The translations under genes and the position numbers were made by a program. A stretch of DNA of 64,000 nt from Eumeta japonica. Taxonomy: Eukaryota > Arthropoda > Insecta > Lepidoptera > Psychidae. This document shows, piece by piece, positions 35,601-47,600 of the stretch (position 1 is its first letter; every line of letters begins with the position of its first letter). The stretch spans positions 248,001-312,000 of the forward strand of contig BGZK01000105.1 of the NCBI GenBank assembly GCA_005406025.1, in the 5' to 3' direction. The notes under the pieces were generated by a model, which did no database searches, was not told the origin of the DNA, and saw nothing but the letters and a program-made list of their open reading frames with translations.

Positions 35601-38600
35601 ACAACACTTCAAAATGTACTAAATTTGTACACAAGATTCACACATTTTGGTGGACAGAAAAGCAATAGACAAATGGTAGGACACCATTTTTACTTTTTAT
35701 TTTTCTTTTCTTAAAATGTCATCTATGTAATGGTATCAAAATTAGCGAGATACAATCAGCACAATCAAAGAGACTTTATTACAACTTATTACCTATAAAA
35801 TATGAAAAAACCTTTTCCCCAAACTAATATTTTTGATTATGCCTATAATTTATTACAAGATTGTGTGTGACAATAAAATTACAGTATAAGTTTTTTTTGC
35901 TCGAATGTTTATGATGGCTTCATATTATTTACATATATTTATTTTATAATAAAAAAATTAATTTTGATGATACAAACTAATTGTTTATTAATTGGATTAA
36001 AATAAGTGAACTTACAGGTGGAGGTTGTATGCCGGGCGGGTAAGCTTGAGGACCTGGCGCTGGCAAAGCAGGTAACGATGAGAGGTCTAGAATGAAATTA
36101 AAAAATTAAAATATTTACGAACATTTTCTCTATAAAAGAGAGATGTAAATATGTTGTAGACTATATATTTGCATTGCATTTTTTTTTGATAACATGTCTT
36201 TTTACTTTAATATTCACAACTATTATGCATAGTGCATAAAATTTTCATATGGTCATATGAAAGGTGGCACTTTAAAGTACTCAAAAAAATATTTATTTTT
36301 AAGCTCATCAAGGTCAAAAATAGGTTATATATATGTTGTTAGTCTATTTAAGTTCAAATAAATATGTGTATATAAGAAGTTTTGAACTCAAAGAGATCAA
36401 TGAAATATTAATGGTTGTTACATTAAATTTATTTGCATAATTTTTCATGCTATATTTCCTTTTTGTTTCATTTTAGATACTCTGATCGTAGAAAAACAAA
36501 CAACTCGGGACGAAAGTGATATACGGTCTTATCGGAGAAAGAATGATGTTTTTCTCCATATTGCAAGAAGTCATATAGTGAAGAGTTATTTTCCAGTACA
36601 TGATGAACACCTCACTTTTAGTGTTAAAATTCCAAAGTTACATATTTTAGGCGTTTTGGTCACATGCGTATAATAACTTCTTAACCTATTAAATGCATTT
36701 ATTTATACACATTAAATATTATTATCTCAAACTATAAAAACCTCTAAGCTTGAAATATTTCTTTTTGGAAAAATCATAGTATTTCATTCTGATAAGAAAG
36801 AAAACGTCCCAGTATTCCGAAAACATCCCCGTGTTCAAAAGTAGTAAAAAATTATACCTTAAAATTTTATTTTAAAATTTCTTAAAAACTATCATATCAA
36901 TTCTGTTCATTGAGTGAAGAAATTCTTCCAAATGCATAAGGTTTGCATTACACATACATGTACGTACGCACGCAAACACACATAAGGACATAATAATTAT
37001 AATATTAGGAGTACAAATAAGTTTCCGCCATTTTATGTCAATAAAATAATATTTATTGTGAAAGAATGGTAAATTAATTTTAATTGAAGTATTGTCCATC
37101 ACTAGCAACTACTTTTTTCTATCTTTCGGGTAGCGTTCGAATTCCAAGTCTGAAGAACTCCTTATCTTTTGAGGCTATTCACAAATCAACCCAATTTTTC
37201 GGTATCTTCATATAATGTAAATTGCTGTTCTGACAGAGCATATGCCATACCATAACAGATGATACTTGAACAGCGCAACGTCTGGTGAACACGGCGGGTA
37301 GTACTTTAATACATTCCAATCAAGTGTTTTTAAATAGTTTTTCACCGGAACCGCTACATGCAGACGAGCATTATCATGTAGAAGAATAATTTTGTCGTGT
37401 CTGGAGTCATAATGAGGGTGTTTTTTCATCAGAGCTCGAATTAATCTTATCAATTATGTTCAGTATAGAGTTCCAGTGATTGTTTCGCTTGGATTAAGCA
37501 ACTCGTAATACACCACGCCTAGCTGATCCCATCAAATACACAGCATGAGTTTTTTCCATGAATATTCGGTTTCGCTGTGGATGTTGACACGTGGCAAGAT
37601 AGTCCCCATGATTTTCTTGTTTTTGGATTATTATAATGTATCCACTTTTCATAACCAGTGAAGATTCGATTAAAAAAATTTTTTTTTGTGCCTGGCTAGC
37701 AGTATTTCACTTATGCATAATTGGCGTTCAACAGCTCTCAGCTTTAATTCATATGAAACCCAATTACCTTGTTTCTCAAAAATTTTTGGCCTTCCACTGT
37801 GATCTTTGTCTCCTACGTCAAATTCACCATTTTTAAACTTTTGAAACCACTCACGACATGTGCTCTCACTCAAGACAGCCTCATTATACACTTCTACGAG
37901 CAATCGATGTGCCTCGGCTGCAGATTTTTTTAAATTAAGAAGTAAATTAAAAATTCCCGCTAATGACACTTTATTTGGTTCAAATTTAGACATTTTTGGA
38001 TAAAGAAAATATATAATGCTAATATGAAGTTAATAATATGATAGGGTTATGTTGTTCTTGAATGCAGAACCTATTTTTTAAGCCGGTTATCATCTGCAAA
38101 TTCTAACATAAGCCTCATGCCATGCTATCTCTCTCAAAATGGAGGAAACTTATTTGTACTCCTAATAGCTCCTTTAAGAGACTGAAGAATATGAATTTTT
38201 TTTTCAGTTTTTTTTTTGGATGAAATTAAAAATATAAAATTAATGCTAGCTCAGTGATATGTTGTCCGTGACTTATCATATATGGGCAGATGAAATTGCT
38301 AAATAAAATTTCCATGTTGTCATACAACACATATGAAAACTCGATTTTCGAAAATCGGACTGAAAACAAAAGCCATGAGAGCTTTTTTAATTTTCTTAGT
38401 GGGAAGTTAAAAAATATATAATTAATACTAATTTAAATTATTGTCAAAGACTTATTATGTATGGACCAATAAATATGGTAAATAAAAGTTGCACATTATA
38501 ACTCAACATGTTGGATTAAACTAACAGATATACATCTGCATGCATCTATTATAATTACATACAATAAAGTTAGGTCATGAAAATTAAAAAAAAAAACTAG

Positions 38601-41600
38601 ATGACACGGAAAACAGTTTTCGTAGTGACACAAGTTATGTGGAAATGAGTAGATTTTCTAAAAGCTGATATTTCTGAAACAGTTGGTATAAGTTGTCATA
38701 AAATTATTTTTCATCTCATATACATTTTCCACAATTTTATACTAATTTCCGAAAAAAAAAACCTAACCCGCACCAGCTTCACATGGATGCAAATTAGAAA
38801 ACACCAAAAAATACATTTTTTTCTATGGTGACCCTCTTTAACTTTTAGCTGTATTTTATTTTTATTATTTGTTGTTATAGCAGCTATAGCAATAAATATT
38901 TTGCCAGAATTATAAGTCTATACCTATTATAGTTCTGTTCTTAGATACAGCACTGTGACAGAAGGACTTGGTAATGTGGTTCCATTACAGTTTAAGTGAG
39001 TATCATATGTATAAATATTTACAAATCTTTTCACTGACTAACCTGATGAACTCCTGACGAAGGCTGGTGGTTCTTTTGGTGGTGGAGCTGGTAAAGCTGG
39101 TATAGGCCTAAACATAAGTTTTATTCATTTTTAATTAAATAAACACTAAAATGTACACCATAGATAGAATAATTAACTCACTTATCACGCTTTTTTTCTT
39201 CTTTCGGAGTACTCTTAGGTGGAGGTTTGTTTTCAATCTTTGCAACTTGCTGCAAAAAAAAATAACAAGAAACTGTTTAGGTTTTCCTTTACTTCTAAAA
39301 TAAACATAAGTATCATGAGTAAAGATGATTTTATAAACCCCAACTAAAAAAATGGGTACTGGTAGTCAGTTTTTTCTTAGAAATACTGGTGCAATAGTGC
39401 AATTTGTATCAGAGTGAAGTTAAATATGTAACTTCTGTTTATTTTAGTGTTAGTTTATCTAAATCTCAGAACTCTAACTGTGGTAGTAAATAACAATAGC
39501 AATATATCTATACTGAAAATTCATTTTAAAAAACATAATTACCATATCTTTCTGTGGTGGAGATACGGGCACCCATTCTGAAGCTTTCTCACGGTGTTGT
39601 GTTCCCGATGAAACTGGAAACTGCATTCTAAGTTCATCTTTGTCGACAATTGCCAAAGGTGCAGCCTTGACTGGTAGCGGTGCACCACCCTGTGGAAATT
39701 TCATTTTAATATTTTTTTCTCTGTATACACAAATAGCAGTATCTGGTCCCAAACTAAGCAACGCGGCTTGTGATTTGGGTATCAGGAGTTGATGGAATGC
39801 CATGCGATAATCATTAACTTTTAATCAAACAAATGTTTTTCTAGTGTGGGAATCGAACCCACACCCCCAGCATAGCACGTAGGGTCACACTACCAACTGC
39901 ACCAATTAGGCAGTTGAATTGAATTAAATTAATTGATTATAACACAAAACATACATATCAGCAACAATTCTACAGCTATTAAAGTTTTATGAAAATGGTA
40001 ACCTTTAACCTTCGGAAGAGATATGTTGTATTTTATTTCTTGGATGAAAAGTAAATTTTTGAATTCACTGTTTTAGCTCACTGCCCGAATTTGGGTGTCC
40101 AATTAGCATCTGTGGCTTGCTATTGCACAAACATTCAAAGCAAAATAATCTAGTAGAGCAAATTTTCATATTCTTCACCTTTATCAGATAAAAATAATCT
40201 ACTATATATTTGAAATATTTGTAATTGAGCATAGCATTAGCAGGCTTAATTTACACAATATGGAAACAAGTACAAATAATGTGTTCAGATTGCTAATATT
40301 AGGTAGATGTTATTATGTTGCTATGGGATTGCCAAGTTATTATATTTATCAGTAGGTAATTAATTAGGAGAAAATTTATGAAAAGTTGTTGTATAAGTAC
40401 TTTCATAGCTACTAAAATAACTGACTTGGTTTTATGTAATATCTCACAATTCTTGTGGTGTTGCGAGACTTACATTTTTATACATTTTATGTTTTTGCAG
40501 GTTTCATGAGCTAATTTTTTTTGCAGGTGGTCCTTCCATTTTTTTCAAAGAGATATGGTCAGTGGCTGACTGTACCTATCCATATTCAATACCTAATCCT
40601 TGTCTATCTAGATAGCATAGGTACACACTATGTATACATATACACTTACAAAGTTACTTATGCAGTTTGTAAAATTATTCATCATGATAACATGATCTAT
40701 CATGATCTATCTATAAAGATAGATTTGTAAATTTGTAAGGAAACATGAATTTACCAATCATAAAGGAAACAGTAATGAGATTTACAGAAAAATTTGTAGA
40801 TGTTTTAGTTTTACCTCTTTTATAGGGTAAAATTAAACTGAATTCAAAATTTGAAATTGTTCTCTCAAACTAGAAGTACCTTAGAATTTTAATGATCGGT
40901 GAGTTAGTTTGTCAGTGACAAAATTTAAAAAAAACTTTGCTAATGGTTCATAAACTATAGATATGAATAGGAGATAATTTGGGAACTAGTTATGGCATTT
41001 CTTCTTGGTTGCTGAAAATTCAGGTTTTACAATAATTGTAAAATACAATAATTTTAGTTACATTCACAACAAAGTTATAGGATGGTTGAAAGTGCCTTGA
41101 TTGGTTTTGAGAAAAAAAACAGAATGGTTGTACTTCATAAATTTGCTTTTGTTCTTTTTTATGGAGGTATTAGCATGCCTTGAGACTGAAATTTCAGTTT
41201 TTTCTTCCTTTATTGCAGAAATAAAGAATTCAAAATTTGAAGCTTATGTGTCTGCCCCTGTAATTTTGTTGTGGATAAAGATCTACAATAAAATGACAGG
41301 GGGTCAAAAGCGCTCTGAGTATTTCGAGAAAAGGATTGTACGGCTGTGCTTTGTTTGTTTGCATTTGTTTGACTTGGAAGGGGCATTGCCATACCATCAG
41401 ATTTTTTTTTGTGTAATGAGTCAGCAAATTTGTTTGGGTAAGTTGGAGACAGTTTTAAGTTTTTTTTTTATTATATTTGCGAAGAGCAAATGAACAGGCG
41501 AGCCATCAAAGCGCAGGTGGTCACCGCCGCCAATGGACACCCGCAACCTAAGAGATGTCAGCAATGCATTGCTGGCCTCTAGGGTAGACATAGGACATCT

Positions 41601-44600
41601 TATGGAGGGGGAAATGGGCTGATGAAGACAAGAGTGGGAGTATAATAAAATGGCATCTCTATTAATATCAGATTCTCATTACTTTATTACACAGTTCATA
41701 CAAGCGGGAACGTAGTTGAAGGTGTGAATGTGCACCTACAGATGAGTGGTAGCTAGCTATCCATAAATAAAAATATCATTATTTTTTTGTAATTATTAGG
41801 TGATAAAACAAAGAGACAAACACAGTTTGTATTTCACTGCAATACTCGATAGGAAGAAATGACAAATATGTTAGAAATTAACAATATGCCATACAAATGC
41901 ATTAAGACACATGTAAAAGTTTTGGGCCCTCTTTATACTATCAATATGATACTAGATATTGTTGTTCGAGATTTACAAATATGGCACTTCACTTTAGCTT
42001 GAGAAGCCAACTAATTGTGGCTTTGATTGTAATTAATGATTGTTATATCTTAGTATTTCCTTAGTGGTGGATCAGAGAAGTAGACAATTCCCTGACATGA
42101 ACTAGTTACCGCTCTATAAATCTGCATTTTGTTAAAATTTTGACATGTAAAACAAATTGCAGAGGGCTTTATATTTTAAATATGGAAAATGTGTAATTTA
42201 CACATGGAAATAAAGTTTATTTGAATAGTTTAATAACAAAGATGATAGCAATTTCCATTTATGACCATTATAAAAATGATTTTTATTGAAATTGCACCAG
42301 TACATTAAAACTAATAACAATTGTCTTTTACTTACTCTTATATTCATAACAATTGGTGCTTTCTCCTTTACAAGGAATGGATGATGAAAAGCCAAAGTGT
42401 CTTCATTATCACTACCTTCATTTGACGATACAGATGAAAGTTCACCTAAAGCTTCTTTCTTCGAGAGATTTTTACAGAAATCTGTCAGCTCATCCACTGA
42501 TTTGCCTTTAAATATAAAATTGCATTAATCAGTAATGCCTCCTCCACCATCTCATCTCAAAATGACATTTAACAAAAAGTCACTTTTAAAATTAACTTTG
42601 CATTCCATGTCCTTCTTATTGATTGTTCAGACTAAAACCCATTAAAAGAAAAACATGGAATATAAATTTAATTTTAACAGTGACTTTTTATTACAAGTTA
42701 GTCTAAAAGGAGATAGATGGTGGAAGAGGCTCTTAGACAAATAAATATTGTTCAAGAAAAATAAACTAAATGGAATTTTACTGCATGAGAAATATTTAAA
42801 ATTAAATTCAAAGAAAACTAATTGTCAAGTGCAGTTTAAAATCATAATGTAATAAAATTAATTTAATACAACTCAATCATTGAACTGAATTTGTATTTTT
42901 ATACATTATGAAATTAATGACAAGTCACACCAAAAGATCAACAAAAATGCTAATTGGAAAATTAAAGCATAAGATTTGATGAACACTATATATAATTGAC
43001 AAACACTATATATAATGCCAAACCTTATATGCAGTTGTAGTATTTGTTCTTGCTCAAAATTGCGTTTATTCTTGTGGTGTAACCTGCTACAAGAGTGAGA
43101 AGAGTAAATTGTTCATTGTCTTGCTATATTTCCATTTCATTATTTGAATGTTTCATTAGTGCAAATTATCAAATAATTCGATATCTGTACCTCCAGACTG
43201 TATAGCAGCCATGACTTGGTTGCGAGTATGTGGTGGGAGAACCGCTGCACCAGCAGGCACTGCTCCATTCTTGAGCATGTTGATGGCATTCCGACGAGCA
43301 ACTTCTAAAAGACGTTTTTTTTCACTATCAGCTAACTTGACTCCACTAGGAGACCTAAGACATACAGAAATAAGTCTCAAAATTATTCTTTTGAATTAGT
43401 CCATTTAGAAAAAGGTATTTCACATTTGTGAAAACTTTAATGTTAATACATTTATAATGTTCAAATAGTAAAACAAAATTTGGTTAGAAAATAGTGACAA
43501 TGATCTTATATGTGTTGACATATTGCACTTGTTTCAAACAAAGGATTACATGTATTATAAGATATAAGAGTAAACAACATAACATTATATATTGTTGTTT
43601 AATTTTTTACAACTAGTGAAAAATAAAGTATGGATTCTGAAATTAATAAGCATAAGGATAACATCATTATTTAAAGTCACAGAAGTAATACTCAATAGTG
43701 ATAAGAGCAGCTAGGTAACAAGCAGTAAATTCTTCTACATAAATAACTCAAACCAAGGAATTATCAACTCATAAACTTGATAAATTGCAAGTATGCACTT
43801 ACTTAAAACACATTTAGGCACTTAAAATAAACCCATTAGCAAGATCAATTGAAAATATGCCCATGTTCATGAACGACACTATGAGCTTCTATTTTTAAAT
43901 TATTAATATACAATGACACGCACAAGTAAATGCATAACTTAACAAATGCATAGTTTTGTTCATATAATTCATAAATAGGCGATAGAATGCTGGAATTTAT
44001 TTGGCACTAGTACACTTACATGATTTACCAATAATTCATAATTAAGGAAAATATATGAATGTTAAAAGTTTGTCTTCTTGCAAATACTAATATTGTTACT
44101 AAATTGGTGATCTGTATATTTAGTTAATGAAACTCCTTAACACAAATAAATTATATATAATTTTATTCATAACCTGATGAAAGACAATCCAAATTGTTAT
44201 CTGATGTGGCAAAAAGATTGTAATGGTAGCAACAAATCGGTTAAGTGCAAATTGGATTTGCGCACTAAGGGTTCTATACTACAATAATAATTGTGTTAAA
44301 TACTTAAAATAAATTATTTTCAATAATTTATTTGAGCATTCTTAGCAAAAGCCACGTTTACACTTGGCGATATTCATTTATTGATTTCCTTAAGTTTGCA
44401 TTATGTTCATGCAAAGTTTGATACTTGTACATTATTGCTTTTATGATAGAACAAAAATAAAAAAAAGAATAACAAATGCTATGTATTAAGTAATACTAAG
44501 GTACTCAGCACATATAAGTTTATACTGGATATGGATATGAACCGAAATGAAGAAAACTTTAGATGTCTTATAGGTTTTTCTATAATCCATAAGTAAAAAA

Positions 44601-47600
44601 CTATTTCCCATATCCTTTTAGAAAATTTTATGCACAGTAGTTTCAGAGATAAAGGGGGAATGGTCATTTTTCATATATTTTTTAAATCAATTTAAAACTA
44701 TTTACTTTGAAATTATAAAAAAAATGTATATTCGAGACCCTCAAAATAAGCACTTTCATTTTATATGTCACATGGTGCGGGCTTGTAAAACTACTGTTTT
44801 TAATTTTCTACTTTACCGCTCCCAAAGTGACTTTCACATTTAAAATTCATTTTTTATGTTACACATCCGTGTTTGGGTCACAGACATACATAAGTCGACC
44901 TAATATGAACTTAACCGGTTCAGTAAATTTAAATCGGCTGTAAGAGTGATAAGGGTTTTATTTTTTCATTTGGAGGTAGGACTCCTAAAAAGGGTAACAC
45001 TTTCCGAAAGTCCTGTATGTAATATATTCCATATATATTCTAATCTAAAATAATAAAACGGTCCTAATATAAACAAAAGACTCACTAAAGAAAATTCTGT
45101 TTGAATGAATGTTTTTACATTATTAATTAAACAAATTTTTATGCAATGAAGTAAGTACATATATTTTATTAGTTTTAACATCTTTTTAAATAAAACATTT
45201 CTGTCACAAAGATTCATTCAAACATTTAATTAATTTTAGATTTGTAAACAAAAACCTTTTTTTGTTAATCATAGATTACAGGCGACAAAAATCTATATTA
45301 TTCACTCTAAAGTACAATCCAAAAGTTAAGAGTTTATACACAATCAAAGACTTTTTAACTCCATAAGTTCATGCAATATATATTTCAAACAAGTGCAAGG
45401 CATATGTAAGTTTGTCATGTTATTACCTAGATCGCCTGTTTCTGTGCCTGGAGGAGTGTCTGGAACGGTGTCGCGACCTAGATCTGGACTTTCTTCGAGA
45501 CCTTGAACGTTGGCGAGATCTAGATGCAGAACGGTTACGAAGCCGAGAACTAGAACCTCGATGATGTTTACGAGAGCTTGACCTTGATCTTCTTGATCTG
45601 GAATATGTTATTTTTGAGTTTTGTAGGATATATACAAGTATATTTACATTCAGTACAATTAAGTTATAAATATTTTTTCTTAATACAGTTTAAAAAAAAT
45701 AATAGTACTTCATTCATTATGATTCAAGTCCTCTTCTGTCTCTGCGATGAGTTATTATTTCTCCTTTGCAAAACCTATTCTAACAACAATGTGGGAGATG
45801 TTGGAAAGCACATTCTAATATTTGAAGCATAGACATGCAAACCACATTATCTGACAGATAAAAAGTTATTTCTATAAATTAAGTTTCTTGTAGAACAGGA
45901 ATAGCGAGGTTAATTATTTCAGGAAAAGTGGAGTTTTGGGATTGTGAATCTTTGGCCGATATGAAACTCAGTTTATCTTAATTTTGTCCATATTGTTTTT
46001 TGTATAGCAATACCACTCCAATAGCTGTACCTGAAGCATCACAGAATTCATAAATTCCAGCCCATGACAACCTGCTTGGAAAGCTGCAACGGTTCTCTCG
46101 CTAAATTAGGCAATTCTCAGGTGAAAATTTCCCAATCCCATTGTAAGTATGACGAAAGCAGATAATTACAGATTGAACTCACTAACCAGAACCAATTCAT
46201 ATAATATTTGAATACCAAATATTAAAGAATTAAATATGCCCCTCTATTATCATCGAAACTGGAGAAGAACATAAAGATATATTTTTTCTACAATTTAGGC
46301 TCATATTGGGAGCATCTCTTGACAGAAAGAAATTGCTCATCAGATCTATTTTTCTAGTCTCCAAGAAGTGGGCATTCTCAAAATGCAAAATTGAGGTTTT
46401 GTTGCCTTGATTGCCTTGTTCGCTATTCAGATGATGCATTAAAAAACAAATGCAAGATTTTGTCACAAAATTGAATTTCACAGTTTGTAATACTATTTCC
46501 ACCAATAGTAAATTTTGAGGCGGTACTGCACTTTTTTGTAGCATGAGCTGATCGGCTCTGACAATGTATCGTTCCCACGGATCTGGTTCTGTAATCTGTC
46601 AGTGAATTAGCCATAAAATTATTTTTCAAATAGTTAGATATGGAATATTATATATAAACAAGAGCTATGCTTTATCCTGTGTGTATTTCTCCACTTGAGA
46701 AGTTTGACTAAACTTGTGTGGTAGAGAACATGATAATCACTGAAGAGAATTCATAATGAGGAACAAGATAAAATATCTGACATCTAAATCAAACAATGGT
46801 TCTTTGATTTATACCAATGACAAATATTTGCCTGACACATTTTTTTTTATTTGAAATAAAAGAAAACTGGCAAAGCTTACCTTTTACGAGATTGACTTCG
46901 ATCCCTAGATTTTTTGTGAGATGATTTATGTGACGTGTCTGATTTATGACTTTTCCTTTTGTTTTTCTCTTCTTCTACTCTGAAACAATAAATTTTACTA
47001 CATTATTACATCAGCTATGGTTTCTAATCGGTTTATCAGTAAATAAAAACTCAATTTAAAACTATAGATATTAATTCATTTTTGATTTTAATCATAAGTA
47101 TCATTCATTCTTTTTAACATTTTTATTTGTGATATTGTTATCATATATGAAAATTTTAGTCCTTTTTGCTGTTGGATAGCCCATAGAATGAACAATAACA
47201 ATAACCCATTCTCTGACTTCCACTAAGAAGTTATTTACTGACAAAGAATTAGAATTTAAATATTATTTGAGATATAATATGTAGACTACTTGTAACTGAT
47301 ATCACTGACTTATAAATAACTCTGTTGGTGGCGATTTGACAACGTGTCACTAGATAGCAAATAAAATGACAAATTTTGGTAAGAGTAGTGAAAATCGGTA
47401 AATCAGTCCAGTAATTTTGACATCAAAGTTGAATCTCGCTCTGGTCAACCTATTATGAATAAAGTCAATACCATTTTGGAAAAAGTAGAGCAAGATTGGC
47501 ATATTTGTTCTTATGGCATAGCTGAAGAGCTGAGGATTGACCAAAAAACAGTTTTTAACCCTCTGAAAAAAGCTGGATATACAAAACAGCTTGATATTTG

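Noticed and set aside
39838..39912. Functional tRNA gene
   Set aside because: A and B boxes are good, but acceptor and anticodon stems do not pair, so only a tRNA-like SINE head or pseudogene is supported.
41101..41493. 130-codon plus-strand frame in an SON intron
   Set aside because: The longest frame outside SON exon 1, but it is Phe/Leu-rich from T-runs, lacks a domain, and runs into a repeat fragment at its 3' end.
46230..46544. 104-codon minus frame in an SON intron
   Set aside because: No domain and no splice sites fitting SON; at most part of the retroelement relic next to it.
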